A stretch of DNA of 64,000 bases. It comes from Undaria pinnatifida. Its lineage: Eukaryota > Sar > Phaeophyceae > Laminariales > Alariaceae. The position numbers and the translations under genes were made by a program. The notes under the pieces were generated by a model. The model was not told where the DNA came from. It was given only the letters and a program-made list of their open reading frames with translations, and ran no database searches. The stretch is from assembly GCA_012845835.1 (NCBI GenBank), contig JABAKD010000019.1, positions 5,813,494 through 5,877,493 of the forward strand, read 5' to 3'. This document shows positions 13,090-22,898 of the stretch, one piece after another. The first letter of the stretch is position 1; each line of letters opens with the position of its first letter.

Positions 13090-14850
13090 CATTAGACTGC
13101 CAGCGGCGGCAGTAGTGGTGGCGGTTGCGGTGGAGCGACCCCTTGGCACAGGCGCGCGCGCTTTCCTCCGTGACGCGTATCACCGCGCGCGCAGGGAGGC
13201 GGAAGCGGGGGGGGGGAAAGGAAGGGATATCGGCGGGATTTAGCTGTCCACCTCGGCCCCATCCGCCGCCGTCATTCCGTCGGTATTGGCCACGCTGATC
13301 TCTTCGTAACCGTCTCCTGTTGCAGAACATTATGGCAAGAAAAACAACAGAAAAGTGAGAGGTAATAAGAGGGAAATAGCAACAAGCGGGAGGTGCTGAG
13401 ACGGGTGAAGTTGTGGCGGCGTAACGATTCAATGAGAGGGGGGGGGGGATGCCTGGGGCGGGAGAAGAGGGCCTGGAGGCGGAAATGATGTAATTATCAA
13501 GGCGCGGGAGGAAAACTTCGCCCTTCCTCTTTACACCTAACTTCGCCTTTAAATAAGTTTAGGGGACAAGCTGTTCGAAACTACGAGCGATGCAGCACTG
13601 CAAGATGCAAGTGCAACTAGACGCAAGTGCAACTACATATAGGTTGAGAAGTGTTGGGTATTCGACGGCACGCGTGCGGGAAAGCAAGGCAGCCTTCGTG
13701 GCGCCGCCATTGCGAGCTTGTAACGAAGGAACTCCGAACGATCCAAACACGGAAATGCCGCGAAAAACAAAAAGCATCGAAACGGTGAGCGCAAAGCTTT
13801 AAAACAAGGTGGAGCCCCGATGAGCTGTCGAGAGCTCTCGCCTCAACACCGTTACTAATTTAGCACTTTTATTTCGGCAACCGAGTAATACTATCAATAA
13901 CCCGATATATACGTGGAACTTTCGTAAGCTCAAGCTTTACCTTTTACTCATCCGCCGGGAAAAATTGTTTATAAACTTCGCTAACCCCTAACGTTGGCAG
14001 TTCGCGCTAGGCGGCGCATAGACAGACACACACAGATATACAGACAAAACAGATAGACACGTTCCGCAAACAGTTGTCGCCACCCACCGCACCTGCTCGT
14101 TTTACCACGAACAGCACTTGGTCATTGCTTATTTCTTGGTCCCCAATAGTCGCTAAATCCACTAGCTCCCTTGCCTGTGCACGCAAAACCCCCATGAAAT
14201 CCGCCAAGTGCAACGCAGGAAGCAGTCGATCGAGCGAGTGAGTGGAATCATCGAGATCATACGCTTCTTGCTCGATTCCCGGTTTACGCCAAATATGTCT
14301 ATTGACGGCCCGTGACCAGAAAAAGAGTATCGGTCGCGAGAATGCGGCCTACGCATTCCACCTTAAACCTTACCTGGTAGCAAATTTAGGTATCAGCAAG
14401 AGCCTGCCACGTATGGTTTGTCTACATTTACCGTCGGTGACACCCCTACACTGCCGGCATTACACTTTTGGTCGACGGTAAGCTGCCGTTACATTCACGT
14501 GCCGTGCGGGGTAACAGCTCGTCTGATTCGGCCGAAACTTAAGAAGCTTTGTCGATAACATCACAGCACAGCTGAACACCACAGCATCTAACATCGGTGA
14601 CAACCTAAAACCACAAAATATGGCCACACCACGACGCGCAATACCAAAACATCCTGTATAACAATACTAGAAATATCACATACTAGCATCACAACTTACG
14701 AACGGTCTGACTCGAAGCTAACAAGAGCGCCCTCCAGGCGCTCACTGTTAGATCTGTCAAAAACGTTCCTTAGTACTTGCAAGTAGAGTATCCTGAAAAA
14801 GTGTGGGTGCAATAATAAAGCGGTTAACGCATAAAATGCAAACGCTGCTT
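13090..14850. other. No supported feature
   Basis: Ordinary sequence with a short G/C-run segment near 13205 and 13437. A plus frame at 13590-13802 ends in a donor-like GGTGAGC and could be an exon, but the peptide is not recognised. Confidence 0.35.
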
Positions 14851-15008
14851 CTACTTTTGTTTGTTTTCGTTGGAGACTGCTGGCACTGTGGCTGCAGGCC
14901 GCTTGATTTCCTGTGGGATACCACCGCTAGCGCCCGCGCGTTCCGTTGAGCTAGTGACCGACAACGGGCATGGCGGTATGGCGTCACCCTCTTCGAGTGC
15001 AGGGAAGC
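14851..15008 (-). CDS. Possible last exon of the Elongin-B-like gene
   Basis: On the minus strand, after an acceptor-like CTCTGAG|GC at 15009, an open frame of 51 codons runs to a TAG at 14851-14853. The peptide has an acidic start (ALEEGDAI) and ends GGIPQEIKRPAATVPAVSN. This resembles the conserved Elongin-B tail, where a Pro-rich acidic stretch precedes a P-x-x-M-K-P motif. The match is weak. The acceptor phase requires a missing exon of length 1 mod 3 between this and 15378, and I could not find it. Confidence 0.3.
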
Positions 15009-15043
15009 CTCAGAGACGTGAAACGTTCCGGCAGCAACAGGAG

Positions 15044-15225
15044 TAGTTGCATCAACAGCATCAACAGCATGATCAACAGCAGCAACAAGAACAAGAACAA
15101 GAACAAGAATAGCAACAACACCAACACCACCAACACTACCAACACCACCACCTACACCACAGCCACTACTACCACCTACGCCAACACCACCGCCACAAAC
15201 CACCAACACCATCACCACCTGCTGG
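15044..15225 (+). repeat. AAC/ACC triplet repeat
   Basis: AACAAGAACAAGAACAAGAA followed by AACACCACCAACACTACC-type triplets. It fills most of the space between the two proposed Elongin-B-like exons and may have displaced or destroyed the missing one. Confidence 0.75.
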
Positions 15226-15377
15226 TTTACGCAGTGACGGCCATAAGCGATGCATGGAGTAAAAATAAACTTGGTAGGCATTGCGACAAGACTTTGTGCA
15301 TATCAGGGTACCAGGTGCTCAGGCGTTCGACGTCTACCGGAATCGGTGACTCGTTTATAGTTGTTGCCACGCCTTAC

Positions 15378-15519
15378 CTTATCCCTAGTTGCGAAGAGGC
15401 CGATCTGTCCCTGGTCAATGCCCATGAGCTTTCCCGCCTTCGCCTTCACGCTCGCGAAGCTGTCCGCGGGCTCGCAGTGCATGAACACCGTAGTGTTCTG
15501 TCGCTTCAACCGAATGTAC
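15378..15519 (-). CDS. Elongin-B-like ubiquitin-fold exon
   Basis: The minus-strand exon has an acceptor CCCCCAG|G at 15520 and a donor AAG|GTAAGG at 15377, giving 47 full codons. It reads YIRLKRQNTTVFMHCEPADS, followed by a lysine-rich helix (SVKAKAGKLMGID) and then IGLFATRDK. This matches the start of Elongin-B/ubiquitin-like proteins, where M-x-x-R-x-K-R-x-x-T-T-x-F is beta 1-2, and the C-E-P-x-(D/E) and x-x-K-x-K-x-x-x-L signatures follow. The initiator Met would be split across an upstream intron (AT|G), which I did not find. Elongin B is a subunit of Elongin BC ubiquitin ligases and of the Elongin transcription factor. The rest of the ubiquitin fold (strands 3-5) is not visible, so this is either an incomplete gene model or a remnant. 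Confidence 0.55.
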
Positions 15520-15544
15520 CTGGGGGCACGATAGACAAATGTTG

Positions 15545-15990
15545 CTTAAGTATAGAAGCAGGGATGCTGATCCAGCATGGATTTCTTACTTGGGACAGGG
15601 TGTGCTCCACGCTAACTTCAGTACAACAGCGTCGGAATTTCTTACAAATCTGAAACTCTCAGCCTGGCGCTCTTAGTGCTGCCATACATATACTGATAGT
15701 TACATATTTTGATGTCTTGATAGTTCTATAGGCGATCAAAGCAGTCGTGTCCTTTGTAGTTGCGTTGGCGTTGAACTTCTACCGCGCAAAGGGCGCACAG
15801 CGACACAGGGGTCAACCGACGGGATTTACGCTCTGCTGCTGTCCTATGCAGAGAGCCAAGGGGCACCCGCGTACAGGAGTTGGTACGAAAGAAACAGGTA
15901 AGCTGGTCCAGGCTGGATTTCCTATTTGACAATGGGTGCGTCCTACACTAACTTCAATACAACAACCCCGAACAGTATATATTCTTGGAA
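15545..15990 (+). repeat. Direct duplication, ~100-bp units ~350 bp apart
   Basis: 15580-15655 (GATCCAGCATGGATTTCTTA and onward) matches 15905-15985 (GGTCCAGGCTGGATTTCCTA and onward), including ACTAACTTCA(G/A)TACAACA in both. It lies immediately upstream of the Elongin-B-like exon in that gene's sense. Confidence 0.6.
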
Positions 15991-17920
15991 GTCTCATCCT
16001 GGATTTGTTAGTGCTCGTCTTTTGTTGGCAAGCGTCCTGTTATGTCTTACAAAGTAGATGTATGCTACCACAAACAGACAACAAGGCAGATGCCAGACCG
16101 CGTCGTTCGAACTTTGCCCCTTTTGCTTCGAAGCGGAAATTGGACTACAAAAAAATGACGATTACTTCTATCGACCACGTGAAGCAGCGCGGGCTGCTGG
16201 CTACGCGCGTGGATAGGGTGCGCGTGGCAAGGGTACTTTTCGAAGTACAAGAAGTTGTCGCAACAAGATTCTACTCAGCGTGCCTCTGTGCGTTGATACT
16301 ATTGAAGAAGGTTGACGCGGTCGCATATCTCATTGGTTCGGTCGCGAGCTTTCTCTGGATCCCGAGAGGGTTGGCGCTTCTGCTTGGCGAAGGACGGCGT
16401 ATATCGACGGCGCACCGAATATCACACCAAGTCCAGCAACTATTAACCTGCTATTAACCCTTTGGACGCCTGCCTGTACATGGGCCAAAAAAGACGACGA
16501 GTGTGATCTTTATCAAGCGCCTAGGTGGAACGTGCGGCAGTACGAGTATTATCATGCTGCGTGCGTGTCGTACAACTTCGTTCCCTGTAGTTCGGACACA
16601 CACCTTACCCCAGCCCGGTTACTTTGCGTGGCCGATGCTGCAATCGCTTACGTACCTATTTTTCAGTTTTTTTTTTCCGATACGTTTCCGCTCAGAACTG
16701 TCGCAAGGGCTACTCTTTCAGTGCTGCTGTTGTACTCGGCATGATTCTTTTTTAGGAATGAAGCCAGGTGGGTCCGGCGAGAGCCAAGATGCAATACGAG
16801 GAGACCTCGGGCATCACATCATACCGGTACGAGCTAGAATTTAGTGCCCACCGACTCCCTTGCATTGCACAATCTGCAACATAACGCGGAAAGAGTCAAG
16901 GTCCTGGTACCAGGTAGTTCTATATATAACCGCCGTACCGTTCCACAGACAAAACCGCAAACCGCCCTTCACAACAACAAAGTACACAGCACCATGCCAA
17001 GGACGGTAGCGTTCGTCGTATTCCGCATCTGATCACGCACACCGCCGCAACCAGAGGGTCGGCGGCAGCAGCAGACGTCAGATGCGCGGATAGCTTGTCG
17101 CTATCATACGAATACAAGTACTGCTGTACACAAGAGTCCAGGAGCGAAGCAGATCTAATGTCTATGCCCCCCAAGGACAGAAAGAAGCGCCATCTGTACC
17201 ACGTTTTCGCAACCTGTGATATCATACCATGTGATGTGATACAGGCAGTACCTTGGTACCAGGTATACCCCTTTGAATGGAAATGTAGGAACCGTGTTTT
17301 CAACGATATAAATATCAAACGGTGATTAAATTTCCGACCACAATGGTATAGCAGTAGAGATCCGTTGCTCGGGGAAGCTACGTCAACGTTTTGTTCGTTG
17401 CTGCGAAGCTGGGAGGGGAGGGGGGTGGATGCCGACGACAGCTGGAGCTGTACTTAGTAGTAGAGGTGCGGTGCTCACATTGACATGGCTTCGGAGCGTG
17501 CCAGGCTGCTGCTCGAAGTCCTCAAAGCCTATTCACACACGATATGTACACCCTCCCTGGGCTTTAGGTACGCCGGTAGTGCAGCAACACAGCGGCAGTA
17601 GTGCAGTGTGTTGGATCGTCCTTCTCTCGAGGTGGTATCGCCAATTTTCTTCACACGAAAGCCAACTTGCCAGAAAACCGGCGCCTTGACTGAGGTGTGG
17701 AGCCTTGGGCGAGGAAAATGACAGTCGCAGGCGTCCTACAGCGTTGCTTCGGGTACTATCTCTGCTGCAAAAGCTCTTCTCGGAACGTCTGAGGGTTTCG
17801 ATAACATTTCAGAGGCATTATGAATCCGGAGACAAGGGGATAGATCCGGCTGCAGGAGAGTCTGCCCTGTGCCTCAAGCAAGCGCATCGACTTGTGCAGT
17901 AGGGAAGACAGGGCGGTGGA
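15990..17920. other. Region upstream of the CD2BP2-type gene
   Basis: A 173-codon plus frame (15936-16457) has a hydrophobic C-terminal half but no recognisable family, and I do not call it. TACCAGGTA motifs are at 16908 and 17257. The last part presumably holds the promoter and 5' leader of the gene that starts at 17925, but I see no convincing TATA or initiator element. Confidence 0.35.
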
Positions 17921-17924
17921 GAAC

Positions 17925-18027
17925 ATGTCAAACAAAAGGAAAAGTCCTGGGGGGGAAGGAGAGGGGAGGAACGGCTTGGCGGGTGGGAAACGCAAGGTTC
18001 GGTTCCAGAAGAAGGACGAGAGTGAAG
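17925..18027 (+). CDS. CD2BP2: CD2BP2-type gene, exon 1
   Basis: ATG at 17925 opens MSNKRKSPGG and leads to KRKVRFQKKDESE, the family's N-terminal basic signature. The donor is G|GTGAGA at 18028, phase 1. An in-frame TTG lies 33 nt upstream, but there is no in-frame ATG that would be a better start. Confidence in the link to exon 2, 8082 bp away, rests on the phase match and the family N-terminus. Confidence 0.75.
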
Positions 18028-21000
18028 GTGAGACACAGAAAGTTTTTGACTCGTCCTCCTCGTTTTCACCCCCGTCATGAGGTCTTTTGCTCCTCGGGCT
18101 CAGCTGCGAGCTCGAAATCTGAGTGTAAGCTCGAACATTGCTGTCCTCCCGAGAGGTGTCGCTGTGGATAGTTGCTGCGGTTGTAGGTAGTTGCCGCGTC
18201 ACGCACAGGAACCAGCTGTGCTGGAGGCCTTTGTGTAAAGTCTGGCATTACTTGGTGCTCATAAGCAGCATTTTTCTCTAAAGAACTACGATACGACTCT
18301 ACCGGGTATGCGTGCTTCCACGTCTTTGAGCGCGCTGTCTTCACTCTAAAGGTAGCTGTAGCTCTGCTCTGCTTGATGCTGGCTATTGGGCTCGGCAGTA
18401 ATCGGGATCCGCAAGATACTCCCGGTGTACAGCTGTACTGTTCAGCAACACACAGAACACAATCCTGTTCGTAGAGTCCAAGCCCGGATGCCCTGACCGC
18501 CACGCGGTCTGATGAGTATTTATCGTGGTTGTAGTAAGGACAGAGAGGAGAGGCTATAAACGCCAGCTAAGAATACAGCTTGAGGTCGAAAACGCGCTGT
18601 TTGCGTCTGTGCCCTAGTGCACGAAGTCTGAGAGTATGCCGAAGAGTACATCCTGGACGACGGAGGACGCAATGGCCATGATGGCTGGAGGAATTGCTGT
18701 GGAAGAAATCATAGGGGAGTTGAGCGTGTGCATGATGCCGAGAAGTTTCCCGGAAGAAGTAGAACCATCCCCGCACTCGTACATTATTACGGACTGCGGG
18801 GGCGGTTCTACGTCTTCCGGGAAAGCACTTGTCATGCACACGCCCAACTCCCCTTTGATTTCTTCCACAGCAGGTCCTCCAGCCATCATGGCCTTTGCGT
18901 CCTCCGTCGTCCTGGATGTACTCTTCGGCATACTCCCAAACTTGGTCCACTCGTGCACTGCCGCAAACAGCGCATCCTCGACCTCAAGATTTATCCTTAG
19001 CTGGCGTTGAGCAGATTCACCCTCCAGGCGTTGGCTCTGACCCCGGGTCCGGCACGTTACTGTCGGGGGGAGCCGTCCGCAGCTGCTGAGCTTGTGTGCT
19101 GCCCTCCCCGACAGGACCGCGGGGGGATCTTCGCCGTTCCCTTAGTCGGTGCCGGTGGCTGCTGACGCGCCCGAATCGCTTTCGGCTCTTCCTGCCGGGA
19201 CCAAAGAGGCGTCCACCGCGCCCCTTTGAGACGAACCCATCGTCTCGACTGTTTCGGCCCTCCCTGCCGGGACTGAGGAGGCGTCCACCGCACCTCCTTA
19301 TGACGAATCCATCTTTCCGGCTGTCCTGTCGCTAGCATCGCCGGCGGCAGGTGCCTCCTTGCGCGCTCATGCTAAAACGCGTGGAGATCAACCCCCCACG
19401 TCACGTCGAGGTCGTTCAGGCGAGCCAGACCGTCGTCCAGCCCGTCCACCACCCGCCCCCACTTCAACCTGACGTGATCTCGTCGTTGGTCTCGGACCCC
19501 CCTTCTTCCTTAGACAGGGAGCCATGCAGCTGAGCAGGAACAGGTGGTGCCGGCGACACGCGTTGCCAGGTGCTATGACGCGTGATAAGCACAGTACGGT
19601 GTTGGTCAGCACTCGTACGGAGTGTCGGGGACAGTTAGGCGCAGGGCACAAGTAAAAACACTCCTGTGCTTCGCCTGGGACTTGTTTCCCTCTTCACCTT
19701 GCAGTAGCCAGGGTTGAGGAAAAGTAGAGGCGCTACCGAGGAGGGGTCGCCATACCACATCTCGTACGGCGACTTGTTGGCTGTGTTAGCGGACGTTGCC
19801 CTGCGATCCAAAGCGTCGCACTGCCACGCACGCCCAGTGCGACGCTTCAGCTCGCAACGACTCAGTTGCCGGCAATTGCGCTCCGGGAAAAAACTCACGA
19901 ACGTGGGTTCAACCCGCCATTGCGGCCGTTTCAATCAAACCTAGCGCGCGCTCGGCTACCCCATTGAATTGGGGACGGTCGGCCGTGGTGAATTCCTGCT
20001 TGATACCTCGCGATCCACACAGGTCTCTAAGCTTCCCCCCGCGGAGTTCACCGCTCCCATTTGATGGGCCGATTACCACCTTGGAAAGGACACCGTCGGC
20101 ACGAGTATCCGCGAGGAACTGCTCGAACGTTTCCGCGGCGTCCGATTTGTGGCGCATAAAATGCACCCACGTATACCGTGAAAAATTGTCGTGCACGATG
20201 AGAGTGTACCGCTTCCTCCCGAGAGACTCTACCACCTTAGGCCCACTCAAATCCACAAAAACCCTTCCGGGCTTCTTATCTGCTCGTCTGTGCGTGGACT
20301 GCTTGATACCCTTGCGGAGACCCTTCGCCACGGAGCACCCTCTGCACTCCAGCAGCTTTTCCTCGAGGACAATCCCTTGCTGTTCCGCGGTCTTGCGGAG
20401 TAGAACCTCGTGGAAGTGTCCAGCCGCGCAGTGCTAGTCGTTGATGTCAACCACGGGCTTATTGGGCAGTTGTCCCGGGGCGAGTACAGCACAGGCATTT
20501 TCCCTAGTGCTGCAGTCGACCCGGTAACCGTAAAGGCTGTACACGTTCCCGGTCAACGGAAGCACGATTGAACGCTCAAACTTGAGCTTGTCTACAACCC
20601 CCGTGCCGCGCCCTTCGAAAGTGTGGCCGTTTTTGGCGAGAGTAGGCAGGGGAAAAAAAATGGTAGCGGAGGTCTGGCACCTGCGCAACCTTAGTCAGCA
20701 ACACTTGAACGAGACCGTTGCCGGACTGATAGACAAAGTTAATAGCACCATACCCTTCGATCGAGCGGGTTGCGCCATCGGCAATGCGCAGTTTTTAGTT
20801 GCATTCTCTGTAATTGGGCATGCAATCTGCTGCGAGCGTCATGTGAGTAGACGCTCTACTATCGAAAAGCCAGGCCTCATCTCCTACCTGCCAAGCCGAC
20901 TCCCCTTCCCCCATTGCGCCCAAAACATCACTGCACTTGCCTGCCTCTTCGGCCGTGAAAGCTAAAGCCTGGACCGTGCCGTCATCACCATCGTCGTTCG

Positions 21001-22853
21001 ACACCGCCAGCACAGCTTCCTCTTTCGACGAGGGGCATACGTCAGCAGCGTGCCCTCGCCCATTGCAACGGGTGCATCGCTTCTCCGCGGACGCGGGGCG
21101 GACATCGACAGTGTTTCCCCGTCCTTGGCATCGGCTGTATAGCTTCTCCGTGCAGTTGACCCTCCAGTGGCCCTTCTTTCCACACCTGTAGCATCTTACC
21201 TCGGGGTACTCTCTTCGGCGGCTTTGGCGCTGGTGCAATCGCCGCCGGCAGCCGCGGCGGAGCCACCGCCGTCCTCGTTGTTGCCTTTACCGCCTCGTCC
21301 TTGCTGTCCCCGACGCCCACCTTTTCCTTTGCCGCGACCTTCACCTTTTCCGTGGCCACGCCGCCGCCGCCGAATATAGCATGGCCAGCATGGCCAGCGT
21401 TAGACACGTTCTTCCTGTTTCCAAAAAATCGGTGGTGCGGCTCTCGTACAGCCTTGATAGTGTCATCGCGGCCGATACTGTCACAAGATGCAATGTTCCT
21501 TGCTTACACCTCGTATTCGGCAGGCAGAGCGTCGATGAAAATTGCCTTGTGTTCTGTAGGGTACGTACAAACCGTATCCGGGGATTTACCCCGGGCATTA
21601 CCCTACAAAGAACTTCTGTAAGTTCTGTAGGGCATTCATACCCGTACCCGGAACTTCTGGACGTTCTGTGTGACATTCATACCTGTACCAGGAACTTCTG
21701 GAAGTTCTGTACGCCCGTGGCCACAATACCCGGGGTAAGGGTACAGCATGTACCCACTCGGAACTTTTGTGAGTAATGTACGCCTATGCCACAATACCCG
21801 GAAGTTGTGGAAGTTCTGCAAGACATCCGTACCCGTACCCGGAACTTCTGGAAGTTCTGTAATATCCTCATACCCTTACCCGGAAATGCTATGACTCCTG
21901 TAAGACTGGCACAATACCCGGGGTACGGGTATACCTTCGCGTTTTTGCGGCAAGATCCTCGATCCTACTCATCTTTTCGTGGGGGTTGCTCCCTGGCGCT
22001 ATCTTAGAACTATTAAGGCACCGGGAGAGGTCGGATTTGGCCTCCGTCGTTTGAGGGCCGTACCACGCAAGGAGAGCATCCCACGCTTCCCTCGGCGAGG
22101 TACACCTGTGCAAGATACTGTTGCCACTCTTGCTCTTGGAAGCCGTCGACAAAATAGTCCACGCCAGTGCATGCATGTGCACACTTTCGCGGCTGTACCC
22201 CCTGTCGAGAAGTACCGAGTTCTCGGTATCCAGCTCCTCTACGGGAATATGTTGAGGTGGATCCGACGCAAAGGCAGATATAAGAAACCTGCCCCTTTTG
22301 CGTAGTACCTAGCGTCTTTTGTCCTGGCAGTAAACTCAGGTTTCTGCCCACTAAATGATGGGACATGGGTGTGCTTAAAAGCAAGATGTCTAGATAGAGG
22401 TAGATCACAACCACCCCCCAACTCACCGCCGCGGTATCTATGCCATTCCCCAGCCCTCCGTTGCTGGTCTGGCTGACCCCTGGCTGGGCCAACATCGACA
22501 GGAACAGCAGCTCCTGTGCGTCCTGTCACTGCGAAATCATACGAAGCATCCTCACGCAAAGTCGTCATTCGTCCTGCTGTCGTATCTCCTCGCGGTCCGC
22601 CTCCAGCAACAGCAGCAGCAGCAGCAGCAGCAGAGTTTTCTTGTGCAGCATTGGGTTCAGCGTCTCGTGGGCTCCCCCATGCAGTGGCGCTGCCCTCAGC
22701 GCTGCTCGACTCCGGTCGGCCGTTGTTTCTAATGAACTCGGCCATCATCTCCCTCATGGCATGCGTCATCGATGCTTGCTTCTCCACCGTCATCCTCACG
22801 CAAAGTCGTCTCTCGTCCTGCTGTCGTATCTCCTCGCGCTCCGCCTCCAGCAA

Positions 22854-22898
<45 letters not shown>

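Noticed and set aside
15936-16457. 173-codon plus frame with hydrophobic C-terminal half
   Set aside because: Looks partly like membrane segments, but the start overlaps a duplicated non-coding segment and no family is recognised.
18567-19010. Two similar ORFs on opposite strands (MPKST... peptides)
   Set aside because: They are the automatic result of the 451-bp inverted repeat and not a conserved gene pair.
21689-21720. Heat-shock-element-like GAACTTCTGGAAGTTC
   Set aside because: Spacing between GAA and TTC is one base rather than two, and it is the core of a minisatellite inside a dead retroelement.
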